A DNA stretch of 64,000 nt from Natranaerovirga pectinivora (GTDB lineage: Bacteria; Bacillota; Clostridia; Lachnospirales; DSM-24629): assembly GCF_004342165.1 (NCBI RefSeq), contig NZ_SMAL01000003.1, positions 1 through 64,000 of the forward strand, written 5' to 3'. Made by a program: the position numbers and the translations under genes. Below are positions 16,821-26,744 of the stretch, piece by piece. Each line of letters starts with the position of its first letter. Position 1 is the first letter of the stretch. Below the pieces are notes generated by a model. It made no database searches and was not told where the DNA came from. It was given only the letters and a program-made list of their open reading frames with translations.

Positions 16821-17682
16821 TAGTTTTTTTCCAACTCATTATATATTCATAGTATTTATTTGGCATATCTATATTTATTTCTTTTTTCTCCCACTCACCT
16901 CTTAATCCCAGTTCATTACAAGAAAGCTCAAAATGGCACATGGCTATACCAATATCTATTTTTTGCATTTCAAATCCTAGGTTGTTTCCAGGATATTTTG
17001 GAGTTCTTTCAAGAAAAAAATGAACTTCTTCATAATCTTTTGAGACTATAATTCTATAGGGTTGCTTATTAGATGCAGAAGGTGATAATCTTACCATCTC
17101 TAATGGCATCTTATATATATTAGCCTCTTCTTCCTTTAATTCATTATTAAAAGTATTATAAAAAAATAATTCACTCCATGGTTTTCTTTTGTCTGATTTC
17201 GCCATATGTCTTATGGTCTTATCTAAAAATCTTTGATTTTCACTTTCATACCCTATAGGCGTAATACAAGGAATAATCTCATTATATTCTATATTTATTT
17301 CTTCCTCAAAATTATTTCTATTAAATGTTCCTCCCAGCCAACAAGTACCTATGTTCATTTCTGTTAAATACAATATAAATTTTTCAAAGACATAACCAAA
17401 ATCAACAATACTGCCTTCATTTTTATTAATGCTTCCAACTATATACGCCTGTGGATTTTTTATAAAGCCATATGTGCCAATCTTTTTACCTTTTTCAGTT
17501 TGATTTTTACTTACTGGTACCAATTGAAATCTTATTTTTTTTCCTAATGGGCTTATTAAGTTTGCTTCTTCCTTAATATAAGAATTTATGAGATCTAAGT
17601 CCTTTGTATTTAGTAGTTTGTTTTCATATGTTCGTATGGATTTTCTTCTCTTAATTGTTTCTATGATAGATTTAACTTGCAT
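16813..17682 (-). CDS. nitroreductase family protein
   Basis: About 289 residues with the nitroreductase-type start RRKSIRTYEN and a two-lobe layout resembling the TM1586 group, in which two half-domains are fused in one chain. Members bind FMN and reduce nitro or quinone compounds; the substrate here is unknown. ATG 17682 is chosen because AAGGAG lies 8 nt upstream; an in-frame GTG at 17691 overlaps that site. It overlaps the SDR gene by 11 nt, so the esterase, SDR and nitroreductase genes probably form one operon. Confidence 0.75.
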   Translation of the reverse strand: MQVKSIIETIKRRKSIRTYENKLLNTKDLDLINSYIKEEANLISPLGKKIRFQLVPVSKNQTEKGKKIGTYGFIKNPQAYIVGSINKNEGSIVDFGYVFEKFILYLTEMNIGTCWLGGTFNRNNFEEEINIEYNEIIPCITPIGYESENQRFLDKTIRHMAKSDKRKPWSELFFYNTFNNELKEEEANIYKMPLEMVRLSPSASNKQPYRIIVSKDYEEVHFFLERTPKYPGNNLGFEMQKIDIGIAMCHFELSCNELGLRGEWEKKEINIDMPNKYYEYIMSWKKTIN

Positions 17683-18532
17683 TTTTTTCACTCCTTGATT
17701 TTATTAAATCATTGGTATATCTCCATAATTTTTTTGCCAACAATTCATCGTATGTGCTTTTTGAAGATGGTATAGCTCTTTTTTTATAAAAGTATTTACC
17801 AGTAACCCCTTCTACCTCATTTGATGTTGCAAGATAAATACTGGTTTCTGCACCTTCCTGAGGCGTAAGAAAAAATGGCTTTAATGCCCTTGTAATTAAC
17901 GTACCGAAACCCGTTTCACGGTTTATCCCCATACTAGTAGCCACAGCTCCAGGATGAAGACAGTTTACAGTAATATTAGTATCATTAAGTCTTCTTGCTA
18001 ACTCATATGTAAATAATATATTTGCCTTTTTTGATTGGGCATAAGCTTTCCAAAAGTAAAAGTTTTTTTCAAGGTTGATATCTTTAAAGTGTATTTTACC
18101 TTGTTTGTGGGCACCAGAAGAAACATTTATTATTCTACCATCATCACTTACTTTTAGTAAATCCAATAATAAATTGGTCAATAAAAAATGCCCTAAATAA
18201 TTTACACCAAATTGTAGTTCAAATCCATCTTTTGTTTTGTAATATCCAGGTAATATAACACCTGCATTATTAATCAGCACATCTAATTGATTAAATCTTT
18301 TTTTAAAGCCTCTTGTGAATTGCCTAATTTCTTCAAAGGATCCTAAATCACATAAATGAAGTTCTGTAGCCTCATTGTTGCTATAGTCAATTACTTCCTG
18401 TAATGCTATCTCGCCTCTTTCTTTGTCCCTACACAGCATAATCACCTTATATCCTCTTTTTGCAAGGTCTTTGGCAGTTTCTTTTCCTATTCCTGAATTT
18501 GCTCCAGTTATTATTGTTACTTTACTATCCAC
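17672..18532 (-). CDS. short-chain dehydrogenase/reductase (SDR)
   Basis: A classical SDR of 286 residues, similar to the retinol-dehydrogenase/WW-domain oxidoreductase type. It has the cofactor motif TGANSGIG, NNAG, the catalytic Ser (NVSSGAH) and the YAQSK pair carrying Tyr and Lys. It should oxidise or reduce an alcohol/ketone with NAD(P); the substrate is not predictable. It begins with GTG after GAGGGTGG, lies 12 nt after the esterase gene and overlaps the nitroreductase gene. Confidence 0.88.
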   Translation of the reverse strand: MDSKVTIITGANSGIGKETAKDLAKRGYKVIMLCRDKERGEIALQEVIDYSNNEATELHLCDLGSFEEIRQFTRGFKKRFNQLDVLINNAGVILPGYYKTKDGFELQFGVNYLGHFLLTNLLLDLLKVSDDGRIINVSSGAHKQGKIHFKDINLEKNFYFWKAYAQSKKANILFTYELARRLNDTNITVNCLHPGAVATSMGINRETGFGTLITRALKPFFLTPQEGAETSIYLATSNEVEGVTGKYFYKKRAIPSSKSTYDELLAKKLWRYTNDLIKSRSEKNAS

Positions 18533-18544
18533 TCTTCCACCCTC

Positions 18545-19429
18545 TTATTTTTCTTGAATCACCTTTACAATTTCTTTTCTTGCTAATTTTGCTTCTGGTA
18601 GTGGTAGTAGAACCCACCCATGCATCATTTTGGGGTACTCATTATAATTTATTATTATACCTAGGCTATCACATTTTTGCTTTAACTGTCTACAATCCGC
18701 TAAAAACAACTCACTTGTTCCTACAAATAGTGTGATCTTACCTAATCCTTCTAAATCTCCATACAAAGGACTTACAAGATACTCTTGATTCTTCTTTATA
18801 TTCTTTGCGTACATTTTCCCAAATCTTCTTAAAGACAAATCCATTAATACATCATATTTTAACAAGCTCATTATATTGGGATTTTTCAATTTTATATCTA
18901 ACCAAGGTGAAATTAAAATAATGTTTTTAGGTTGTCTATTTCCTTTCTTTTTTTGCAGCTCTGCTAGTGCTAAAGCAATGCCTCCTCCAGCAGAATCTCC
19001 AATAATCGAAAGACGCTCTGATCCCTTACTAATAAGTTGATTATAGATAGGATTTAGCATATTAAAAATTTCTTTAACACCGTTTTTAGGTGCTAACGGG
19101 TATATAGGCACTGTTATCGTTGCATTGGTTTTTCTTAATAGATACTCAATAAAATTCCAGTGAAAAGACATTATTTGATAAACATAACCACCACCATGTA
19201 GATATAAAATATTCTTTTCACTACTACTGTTATTAGGTTTTATAACATAATAGATATAATTGGTTATATGCTTTTCTTCTACTATAAAGTTATTGGTTAT
19301 CTTTCTAGGTGGATTAATATTTTCTGATGTCTGTCTTCTAATAACTTCATCCTTAGAGACACCAATAGGGGCCTTGCCTTTTTTTATCTTAATGAGACAT
19401 TTTATTAATTTACTTTGAATACTCTCCAT
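18545..19429 (-). CDS. alpha/beta hydrolase, hormone-sensitive-lipase-type esterase
   Basis: A 294-residue esterase of the HSL (family IV) group. The oxyanion-hole motif HGGGYVYQ and the nucleophile elbow GDSAGGG are present. Probable catalytic Asp (in SELFLADC) and His (MMHGWVLLP) follow at the expected distances. No signal peptide is seen, so it is cytoplasmic. GAGGTATAAGT precedes the ATG. It appears to be the first gene of a three-gene catabolic or detoxification unit (esterase, SDR, nitroreductase). Confidence 0.85.
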   Translation of the reverse strand: MESIQSKLIKCLIKIKKGKAPIGVSKDEVIRRQTSENINPPRKITNNFIVEEKHITNYIYYVIKPNNSSSEKNILYLHGGGYVYQIMSFHWNFIEYLLRKTNATITVPIYPLAPKNGVKEIFNMLNPIYNQLISKGSERLSIIGDSAGGGIALALAELQKKKGNRQPKNIILISPWLDIKLKNPNIMSLLKYDVLMDLSLRRFGKMYAKNIKKNQEYLVSPLYGDLEGLGKITLFVGTSELFLADCRQLKQKCDSLGIIINYNEYPKMMHGWVLLPLPEAKLARKEIVKVIQEK

Positions 19430-19447
19430 ACTTATACCTCAATATAG

Positions 19448-19473
19448 AAAAACCTCAAATGAATGAGGTTTTT
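19448..19473 (-). terminator. terminator after the VOC gene
   Basis: AAAAACCTCA and TGAGGTTTTT pair perfectly over 10 bp with a 6-nt loop. The stem ends in a T-run, 9 nt beyond the VOC stop codon. Confidence 0.75.
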
Positions 19474-19481
19474 AAATGTCT

Positions 19482-19853
19482 TTATTTTTTTGGCGGCAAT
19501 ATTTCAATCCAATAATCATCTGGATCATTTATAAAGTATATCCCCATATTTTTGTTTTCATAACATATACAGTCCATTTTTTTATGATGTTCATAAGCTG
19601 CGTCAAAATCATCTACTCTTATTGCAAGATGGAATTCATTGTCCCCTAAATTATATGGTTTTTCCCAATCTCTTAGCCATGTTAATTCTAATTTGTGATC
19701 TGTAACACCATCACCTAAAAAAGCTAATATAAAGCTGCCATCCTCTGCAACTTTTCTTCTTACTTCTTCAAAACCAAGAGCCTCTTTATAGAAAGCTAAA
19801 CTCTTGTCCAAGTCTAATACATTAAAATTATTATGATCAAAGGTAAATTTCAT
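19482..19853 (-). CDS. VOC superfamily protein (glyoxalase I-like)
   Basis: A 123-residue single-chain vicinal oxygen chelate protein. It has the first half-motif HNNFNVLDLDKSLAFYKEAL, with a metal-ligand His, and ends in FINDPDDYWIEILP with the metal-ligand Glu. It resembles lactoylglutathione lyase, but such short VOC proteins have many substrates, so methylglyoxal detoxification is only one possibility. Monocistronic with its own terminator. Confidence 0.82.
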   Translation of the reverse strand: MKFTFDHNNFNVLDLDKSLAFYKEALGFEEVRRKVAEDGSFILAFLGDGVTDHKLELTWLRDWEKPYNLGDNEFHLAIRVDDFDAAYEHHKKMDCICYENKNMGIYFINDPDDYWIEILPPKK

Positions 19854-20017
19854 ACAACAACATTCCTTTCAACTGTTTTTTCACTTCTTTTTCATTATAC
19901 AATAACTTGAATTTTTAATAAAGAACTATAATGGGTAATTTTTACAATTAATGTGGTAAATTAATTTATTGTATGTAATAATATTTATAAGAAAATGAAA
20001 GAGAGGCGTTTATGTAG

Positions 20018-20749
20018 ATGGAACATAATCTGAAAATAAATTATTTATATCATAGTGGTTTTACTGTAGAAACTAATAATTATTTATTAATTTTTGATTA
20101 TTTTAAAGACCATGGATTAGAGAACAAATCAGTTGCTAATGGTTTCATTGGAAAAGAAGATTTGGAAACTAAGAAAAAAATAATTGTTTTCTCTTCCCAT
20201 AGCCATCATGATCATTTTAATCCTATTATATTAGATTGGATTAATGTTAATAAGGCTATTCAATATGTTTTTAGCAGTGATATTGTAATCGATAAAAAAG
20301 AACCTTATATGACTTTCTTATCTCCTTACGATAGCATAATATTGGATGATTTAAATATAAAAGCCTATGGGTCGACTGATCTAGGTGTATCCTTTCTAGT
20401 AAAAGTAGATGAGTCTACTATTTTTCACGCTGGTGATTTAAACTGGTGGTATTGGTGGGACGACACGGAAGAAGAAATCGCAAAAGCTGAAAAGTGGTTT
20501 AAAGAAGAGATAGATTATATGAAGGATGAAAAAATTGATGTGGCTTTTTTTCCTGTAGACCAAAGACTTGAACAAAATTATGCTTTAGGCGCAAAATATT
20601 TTATTGATATATTAAAACCAAAGTACTTGATTCCTATGCATTTTGGTGATCATTATGAAACAACAGTAAAATTTGCACTTGAAATGAAAAACTCATTAAC
20701 CAATATCTTTACACTTAATTCTAGAGGACAAGAAATAAAAATCATATAA
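20018..20749 (+). CDS. MBL-fold metallo-hydrolase
   Basis: 243 residues with a metallo-beta-lactamase fold of the small UlaG/YycJ-like type. SSHSHHDHF supplies the metal-binding His/Asp cluster, followed by FHAGD and, near the C-terminus, PMHFGDH. The substrate is unknown. AGAGAGGCG precedes it; an earlier ATG at about 20011 is stopped at once by TAG, so 20018 is the start. It shares a bidirectional terminator with the convergent zinc-ribbon gene. Confidence 0.85.
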   Translation: MEHNLKINYLYHSGFTVETNNYLLIFDYFKDHGLENKSVANGFIGKEDLETKKKIIVFSSHSHHDHFNPIILDWINVNKAIQYVFSSDIVIDKKEPYMTFLSPYDSIILDDLNIKAYGSTDLGVSFLVKVDESTIFHAGDLNWWYWWDDTEEEIAKAEKWFKEEIDYMKDEKIDVAFFPVDQRLEQNYALGAKYFIDILKPKYLIPMHFGDHYETTVKFALEMKNSLTNIFTLNSRGQEIKII

Positions 20750-20763
20750 ACTTATATTTTTTT

Positions 20764-20794
20764 AAAATACCTTGTAAAATCTACAAGGTATTTT
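20764..20794. terminator. bidirectional terminator between convergent genes
   Basis: A perfect 13-bp stem (20764-20776 with 20782-20794) and 5-nt loop is flanked by an A-run on one side and a T-run on the other. It overlaps the stop codon of the zinc-ribbon gene on the opposite strand. Confidence 0.8.
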
Positions 20795-21149
20795 CTTCTT
20801 TTTTCTTTTTGAATGCTTCCATTTCTTTTAAGTAATTTATCTGTGTTTCAGTTTTGCCCCTCCATTTAGAAGCTTCTAATGCCTCTATATTACCAACTGA
20901 TTCGGGCTTTTCTTTTTCATTTACATAATCAAAAAACGTGTCTTTGTCTACTTCTTCAATACCTTTACATTTGCTACACATTAAGAGGTATCTTTTTGAA
21001 GTAGGAATAATTGGAACAAAAAAGAAGGTAAACCATATTGTAACTTTTATAAGATCTATATCCATACTCACATTATCACAATGCAAACAATTACTTGTAA
21101 TCTTACTATATTTTTTAAAAGTTCTATACCCCCAACCGACTATAAACAT
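20781..21149 (-). CDS. zinc-ribbon membrane protein of unknown function
   Basis: 122 residues. A CLHC pair is followed by one hydrophobic segment (TIWFTFFFVPIIP), then a CSKC pair, so the two knuckles flank a membrane stretch; this matches the small zinc_ribbon_15-type proteins of Firmicutes. The C-terminal third is charged. ATG 21149 has AAAGGAG 6 nt upstream and gives the family-like start MFIVGWGYR; an earlier in-frame ATG at 21191 has no such site. Function unknown. Confidence 0.7.
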   Translation of the reverse strand: MFIVGWGYRTFKKYSKITSNCLHCDNVSMDIDLIKVTIWFTFFFVPIIPTSKRYLLMCSKCKGIEEVDKDTFFDYVNEKEKPESVGNIEALEASKWRGKTETQINYLKEMEAFKKKKEENTL

Positions 21150-21274
21150 AGGCTCTCCTTTCTCTAATAAAATATAATAAAATTTTAACACTTATCTTAA
21201 ATTTTGTAAAAATATTTTTTATACAGTCACACTTTGTTCTTCTAGAACTTATGCCTGTGTTTTTCCTTATATGT

Positions 21275-21321
21275 AATTAAGGAGCCCCCTTGTGATATTA
21301 TCCACATCAAGCTCCTTAATT
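21275..21321 (-). other. hairpin after gatB (weak terminator)
   Basis: A perfect 11-bp stem (21275-21285 with 21311-21321) starts right after the gatB stop, with a 25-nt loop. The minus-strand tail is not U-rich, so it would be an inefficient terminator for gatB. Confidence 0.45.
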
Positions 21322-21322
21322 T

Positions 21323-22765
21323 TTATTTCATTTGATTTAAAATATCTTTTAAGATATCTATAACTTTTTTAGGGTTTGCTTGTCCTTTTGTTTTTTTCAT
21401 CATTTGACCCATTAGAGATTGGACCGCTTGCTCTTTTCCTGATAAATAGTCTGCTACTACTTTTTCATTACTGCTAATAACTTCTTTTGCCATATCTATA
21501 AGCGCACCGTCGTCGCTTATTTGCTTTAAGCCTTCTTCTTCAACGATTGTATTAGGACTTTTCCCTGTCTCCCACATTTGTGCAAAAACTTTTTTACCTA
21601 TACTGTTACTTATGATATCTTCTTCAATTAAGTTAACCAATTCTGCTAGTAACTCAGGTTTAAAAGGTATAGAACCTTCTTCTTTTTGGTCTTCATTTAA
21701 TTTACTAAATATCTCAGTAATTATCCAATTGGATACTGTTTTTGCATTTTTAGATGCTTTAGCTGCAGTTTCAAAATAGTCCGCCATATTTCTTGAAGCT
21801 ACTATTAAATCAGCATCTTTTGGAGATATGCCATACTCACTGATATAACGTACTTTCCTCAAGTCTGGCATTTCTGGGAGAGATTTTCTTATTTCTTCGA
21901 TTTTTTCTTTTGGTGTTATGATTGGCATTAAGTCTGGCTCTGGGAAATAACGGTAGTCATGAGCTTCTTCTTTACTTCTCATAGAAACCGTTACACCTTT
22001 TACATCATCCCATCTACGTGTCTCTTGTACAATGGTGCCACCACTCTCTATGGTTTTAATCTGTCTTTTTGCTTCATACTCAGCCGCTTTTACTGCAAAG
22101 TTAAATGAATTTATATTTTTCATTTCTGTACGTGTTCCAAATTCTGTACTGCCTTTTTTTCTAACAGATAAGTTAACATCACATCTGAGTGACCCTTCAT
22201 TCATTTTACAATCTGATACATCTGAATAAAGAAGGATAGATCTAAGCTTTTGCATAAATATGCCTACTTCTTCAGGTGATCTCATATCTGGTTCTGTAAC
22301 GATTTCAATAAGTGGTACACCACATCTATTATAGTCAACTAAAGAACCTTCTCCTGCTTCATGTAGTAATTTCCCTGCATCTTCTTCTATATGAATTCTA
22401 GTGAGTCCAACTTTTTTGACTTCACCATTTACTTCTATCTCAACTTCTCCTTCATAACATAAAGGCAAGTCAAATTGGGATACTTGGTATGCTTTTGGTA
22501 AGTCTGGATAAAAATAATTTTTTCTATCTTGTTTGCTGAACTCTGCAATTTTACAATTCGTTGCTAAACCTGCTCTTACTGCATATTCTACAACATTCTC
22601 ATTAAGCACTGGTAATGTTCCAGGCATCCCCGTACAAATAGGACAACAATGGGTATTTGGATCTCCTCCAAATTTTGTTGTACAGCCACAGAATATTTTT
22701 GATTCTGTTTTTAATTCACAATGGACTTCTAGTCCAATTACTATTTCATAATCTTGATAACTCAC
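21323..22765 (-). CDS. gatB: Asp-tRNA(Asn)/Glu-tRNA(Gln) amidotransferase subunit B
   Basis: Binds mischarged Glu-tRNA(Gln) or Asp-tRNA(Asn), and activates it so that ammonia from GatA can amidate it. 480 residues, normal length. The N-terminal YEIVIGLEVHCEL and the cradle-domain zinc site (CGC with HCCPICTGMPG) are intact; the C-terminal YqeY-like tail is present. It lies 15 nt downstream of gatA in the order gatC-gatA-gatB. Confidence 0.97.
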   Translation of the reverse strand: MSYQDYEIVIGLEVHCELKTESKIFCGCTTKFGGDPNTHCCPICTGMPGTLPVLNENVVEYAVRAGLATNCKIAEFSKQDRKNYFYPDLPKAYQVSQFDLPLCYEGEVEIEVNGEVKKVGLTRIHIEEDAGKLLHEAGEGSLVDYNRCGVPLIEIVTEPDMRSPEEVGIFMQKLRSILLYSDVSDCKMNEGSLRCDVNLSVRKKGSTEFGTRTEMKNINSFNFAVKAAEYEAKRQIKTIESGGTIVQETRRWDDVKGVTVSMRSKEEAHDYRYFPEPDLMPIITPKEKIEEIRKSLPEMPDLRKVRYISEYGISPKDADLIVASRNMADYFETAAKASKNAKTVSNWIITEIFSKLNEDQKEEGSIPFKPELLAELVNLIEEDIISNSIGKKVFAQMWETGKSPNTIVEEEGLKQISDDGALIDMAKEVISSNEKVVADYLSGKEQAVQSLMGQMMKKTKGQANPKKVIDILKDILNQMK

Positions 22766-22780
22766 TCTGCCACCTCTTTT

Positions 22781-24241
22781 CTATAACGTAGGATATTTAT
22801 TTATATTTTCCTGAGTTTTTTCATATGCATATGCCACTTTTAAGATCGTGCTTTCATCAAAAGCTTTTCCAATCAATTGCACTCCAATTGGTAATCCGTC
22901 TTTGTCAAATCCACAATTCATAGATAAGGCTGGTAAACCAGCTATATTGATTGGCACAGTACAAACATCATTCATATACATTTCTATAGGATTATCTGTT
23001 TTGGCTCCAAATTTAAATGATGTAGCTGGTACTGTAGGTGTTAAAATAATATCAAAATTATTAAACACTGCATCAAACTCATTTTTAATTAATGTTCTAA
23101 CACGTTGAGCCTTTTTATAGTAAGCATCATAATATCCAGAACTTAATGCATATGTTCCTAACATAATTCTTCTTTTTACTTCTGTTCCAAAAGCTTCATC
23201 TCTTGTTTGTTTGTATAACTCTAGAAGATTATCATATTTTTCTGCACGATATCCATATTTTACACCATCAAAACGTGCCAAATTAGAAGATGCTTCTGCA
23301 GATGAGATTAAATAATATGCTGGTAGGGCATATTCTGTAGTTTTTAATTCTACTTCTTCTACTATAGCACCTAATTTTTCATATTCTTTTGCTACATTCA
23401 ACACTTGTTCTTTAATTTCACTTTGAATACCATCTGAAAAATATTCTTTAGGTAAGGCAATTCTCATCCCTTTTACATCTTGTCCAAGAGCAGTCGTATA
23501 ATCTGGATATTCAATTTTTGCAGATGAGGAATCCATTTTATCATAACCTACGATTGAATTTAATGCCAAAGCCATATCTTTAACATCTTTTGTGATAGGT
23601 CCTATTTGGTCCAATGAAGAAGCAAAAGCAACCAATCCATATCTAGATACTGCACCATATGTAGGTTTCATTCCTACAACACCACAATAACTGGCTGGCT
23701 GTCTAATAGATCCACCAGTATCTGACCCTAAAGTAAATACAGCTTGTCTTGCTGCAACAGCTGCAGCAGAACCACCTGAACTACCACCAGGCACTCTATC
23801 CAAGTCCCAAGGGTTTTTGGTTTTTTGGAAATATGAATTCTCTGTTGATGAACCCATTGCAAATTCATCCATATTCAACTTTCCTAAAATAACCAAATCA
23901 TTTTCTTTGATTTTGCTTACTACTGTTGCATCATATGGTGGTTCAAAGTTATATAACATTTTAGATGAGCAAGTGGTCTTTAAATTCTTTGTACAGATAT
24001 TATCTTTTACGCCAATTGGAATTCCCGCTAAAGGACCTAGTTTTTCTCCTTTTGCTCTTCTTTCATCTATGTTTTTAGCAGTATTAATAGCATCCTCTTC
24101 ACATACTGTTACATATGATTTCACTTTATCTTCTACTTCATTTAATCTGTCAAGATAAGAACGTGTTAATTCTTCACTACTAATCTCTTTGTTTTTAAGC
24201 TTTTCACTTAATTCATAAGCTGATTTGAGAGTTAATGACAT
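22781..24241 (-). CDS. gatA: Asp-tRNA(Asn)/Glu-tRNA(Gln) amidotransferase subunit A
   Basis: Amidase-family glutaminase subunit that releases ammonia from glutamine for transamidation. 486 residues. The Ser-cisSer-Lys triad is visible: Lys in IPIGVKDNI, and the serines in [14 protein letters not shown] and [12 protein letters not shown]. It begins 23 nt after gatC. The strong conservation of length and motifs leaves little doubt. Confidence 0.97.
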   Translation of the reverse strand: MSLTLKSAYELSEKLKNKEISSEELTRSYLDRLNEVEDKVKSYVTVCEEDAINTAKNIDERRAKGEKLGPLAGIPIGVKDNICTKNLKTTCSSKMLYNFEPPYDATVVSKIKENDLVILGKLNMDEFAMGSSTENSYFQKTKNPWDLDRVPGGSSGGSAAAVAARQAVFTLGSDTGGSIRQPASYCGVVGMKPTYGAVSRYGLVAFASSLDQIGPITKDVKDMALALNSIVGYDKMDSSSAKIEYPDYTTALGQDVKGMRIALPKEYFSDGIQSEIKEQVLNVAKEYEKLGAIVEEVELKTTEYALPAYYLISSAEASSNLARFDGVKYGYRAEKYDNLLELYKQTRDEAFGTEVKRRIMLGTYALSSGYYDAYYKKAQRVRTLIKNEFDAVFNNFDIILTPTVPATSFKFGAKTDNPIEMYMNDVCTVPINIAGLPALSMNCGFDKDGLPIGVQLIGKAFDESTILKVAYAYEKTQENINKYPTL

Positions 24242-24264
24242 AATTCTCCTCCTATTATCTTTTG

Positions 24265-24552
24265 TTATTCTACGATTTTTGGTACACTAAAGCACCCATT
24301 TAATTTTGTTGGTGCATTCTTTAATAATTCCTTACGGTCTAGACTTTCTCTAACCTCATCTTTTCTAAAAACATTTTGTATTGGAATAACATGTGCTGTG
24401 GGTTCAATATTCTCTATATCTAAAGAATTTAATTGGTCAGCAAAACCAATAATGGCTTCTAAATCTTTTGTCATTTGTACTTTTTCGTCTTCTGTTAGAC
24501 TAAGTCTTGCTAAATGCGCTACATGCTCTACTTGCTCTTTTGTAATTTTCAC
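24265..24552 (-). CDS. gatC: Asp-tRNA(Asn)/Glu-tRNA(Gln) amidotransferase subunit C
   Basis: Small subunit that wraps around and stabilises GatA-GatB. About 95 residues, typical of GatC, with [13 protein letters not shown] at the N-terminus. GTG 24552 is preferred over TTG 24555 because GGAGG then lies 7 nt upstream. It lies 61 nt downstream of ligA and is probably cotranscribed with it. Confidence 0.94.
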   Translation of the reverse strand: MKITKEQVEHVAHLARLSLTEDEKVQMTKDLEAIIGFADQLNSLDIENIEPTAHVIPIQNVFRKDEVRESLDRKELLKNAPTKLNGCFSVPKIVE

Positions 24553-24613
24553 CAAAATTCCTCCATTTCTTTACAGTTCAAAATTATATTTTATTCTAAC
24601 ACAACTCATTTTC

Positions 24614-26578
24614 TTATTCAACACTTTCACTTATCAAAGTATTGAATTGTTCTTCAGATATTATAGGAACATCTAATGAAATTGCCTTTTTATTCTTTGA
24701 GGAGGAAGACTCTGTGTCATTATTAATCAGATAATTGGTTTTATTGGATACAGAACCTGTTACTTTACCACCTAAGGATTCTATAACTTCCTTTAATTGA
24801 TCCCTATTCTCATAGGTTGTAAGACTTCCTGTAATTACAAATACTTTCCCCTCTAAAACTTGCTTATTCTCTTGTTTTGGTATGTTAAATTCAATATATT
24901 GAAGTAAATCTTCTATCTCTTCTATTCTTTTTTTATTATTAAAGTATTCATTGATAGATTCTGCTAGTATTTTTCCAAAACCTTGAATACTTTCTAACTC
25001 AATAGCCGAAGCCTCTCTTATTGCATTTATATTATAAGAATAATATTTACATAAAAGCTTTGCATTTGATAATCCAATATTTGCAATACCTAATGCATAT
25101 ATAAAGTTAGGCATAGGGATGTGCCTTGATTTTTCTACAGATGATATTAAGTTATTATATGATTTTTCCCCAAAACCTTCCATATCTTTAATAGCATCTT
25201 CATATGTTTCTAATCTATATACATCTGCAAACGTAGTGATAAACCCTCGTTGAATAAATTTTTCTAGTGTGGCTTCAGATAAACCTTCAATATTCATAGC
25301 ATTTCTTGAAACAAAATGTGCAAAAGCTTTTAATTTTTTTGCACCACATTCGTCATTGGTACAATATAAAGCCTTGACATCTTTTATTTTTTTAACAGTG
25401 GTTTCTCCACCACATACAGGACATTCTTTGGGTATTTCTCCTGCACCACTTTTAGTAAGATTGGATGCTACTTGTGGAATAATCATATTGGCTTTGTACA
25501 CTTGGATAGTATCCCCTTCACCAAGCTCTAAAGCTTCCAAAATACTTACATTATGAACACTTGCTCTACTTACCGTAGTACCTTCTAATTCTATAGGCTC
25601 AAATATGGCCACTGGATTAATAAGGCCTGTTCTGGATGTGCTCCATAGAATTTTAATAAGTCTAGTTTCTTTTATCTCATCTACCCATTTAAAAGCAATA
25701 GAATCTCTAGGAAATTTTGAAGTGGCCCCTAACTTGCTAGAATAGCTTATACTATCAAATGTTAAAACCAAACCATCAGAACCAAAATCATTAGATATAA
25801 TTTCTTCTGCAAATTCTTTTACCTTTTCTTCCACTGAATCTGATGCCACAACCTTGTATTGGACACATTCAAATCCTAATTCATCCAACCATTTTAACTG
25901 CTCTATTTTTGAGTCATTAAAATTTTCATCCTCTGCTTTTATAACTTGAAAAGCAAAAAAGTTCACATTTCTTTTGGCTGTTATTTCATTATTTAACTGT
26001 CTTACCGTTCCACTACATAAATTACGTGGGTTTTTGTATTTTTCTTCATTTGGTATTTCTTCATTTATTTTTTCAAAGTCAGAGTATTTTATTACTGCTT
26101 CTCCTCTAAGAATAAGTTCTTCCTTATATGAAATAGTTAAGGGCACATTCTTAAAAACTTTTGCATTACTAGTTACAACTTCTCCAATTTCACCATTACC
26201 TCTTGTTATTGCTTTATATAGTTTTCCATTTCTATAGGTTAATACAATGGTTAACCCATCTAGTTTCCAAGACAAAATACCTTTATTACTTCCTAACCAA
26301 TCCTTTAATTTATCCACTTCTTTTGTTTTATCTAATGATAACATAGGCAAGTCATGTGCTTCTTTTGGTAATGCGTTTAACACCTCATAACCTACTATTT
26401 GAGTTGGACTGTTAGACAAAATAATACCTGTCTCATCTTCTAATCTACATAGTTCATCGTATAATTTATCGTATTCATAATTACTCATTATTTCTCTATT
26501 TTCTTGATAATATGCTTTATTGGCTTCATTTAACGTTTTTATTAATTCTCTAATTTTTATCAATGAATAATGTGGCAT
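24614..26578 (-). CDS. ligA: NAD-dependent DNA ligase
   Basis: Seals nicks in DNA during replication and repair using NAD. 654 residues with the usual domains: an N-terminal Ia domain with YYQ, the adenylation site KLDG (in ILSWKLDGL), an OB fold, a four-cysteine zinc finger (CPVCGG and CTNDECG), helix-hairpin-helix repeats and a C-terminal BRCT domain (GKVFVITGSLTTYENRD). Placement ahead of gatCAB is common in Clostridia. No pcrA lies upstream here. Confidence 0.96.
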   Translation of the reverse strand: MPHYSLIKIRELIKTLNEANKAYYQENREIMSNYEYDKLYDELCRLEDETGIILSNSPTQIVGYEVLNALPKEAHDLPMLSLDKTKEVDKLKDWLGSNKGILSWKLDGLTIVLTYRNGKLYKAITRGNGEIGEVVTSNAKVFKNVPLTISYKEELILRGEAVIKYSDFEKINEEIPNEEKYKNPRNLCSGTVRQLNNEITAKRNVNFFAFQVIKAEDENFNDSKIEQLKWLDELGFECVQYKVVASDSVEEKVKEFAEEIISNDFGSDGLVLTFDSISYSSKLGATSKFPRDSIAFKWVDEIKETRLIKILWSTSRTGLINPVAIFEPIELEGTTVSRASVHNVSILEALELGEGDTIQVYKANMIIPQVASNLTKSGAGEIPKECPVCGGETTVKKIKDVKALYCTNDECGAKKLKAFAHFVSRNAMNIEGLSEATLEKFIQRGFITTFADVYRLETYEDAIKDMEGFGEKSYNNLISSVEKSRHIPMPNFIYALGIANIGLSNAKLLCKYYSYNINAIREASAIELESIQGFGKILAESINEYFNNKKRIEEIEDLLQYIEFNIPKQENKQVLEGKVFVITGSLTTYENRDQLKEVIESLGGKVTGSVSNKTNYLINNDTESSSSKNKKAISLDVPIISEEQFNTLISESVE

Positions 26579-26681
26579 ACAAACCTCTCCATACTTTTAT
26601 TTATGTTTACTCAGCATTCATATTTTACCATATTATTACACTTGTAAAAAGATTTTATAGCCATTTAATTGGGTTTTATAT

Positions 26682-26737
26682 AAAAAAATTTCCTATCAAT
26701 AGAAATGTATCTAATACCTTTCTATTAATAGGAAATT
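26682..26737 (-). terminator. terminator of the 54-residue gene
   Basis: Arms 26682-26700 and 26719-26737 pair with one mismatch over 19 bp, and the minus-strand tail is TTTTTTTATAT. It begins 8 nt after the small gene's stop codon, which supports that gene being real. Confidence 0.8.
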
Positions 26738-26744
26738 CTTAAAC

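Noticed and set aside
18460-18735. 91-residue Leu/Phe-rich plus-strand frame that looks like a membrane protein
   Set aside because: It is the antisense shadow of the SDR and esterase genes; the hydrophobicity comes from complementary Lys/Glu codons.
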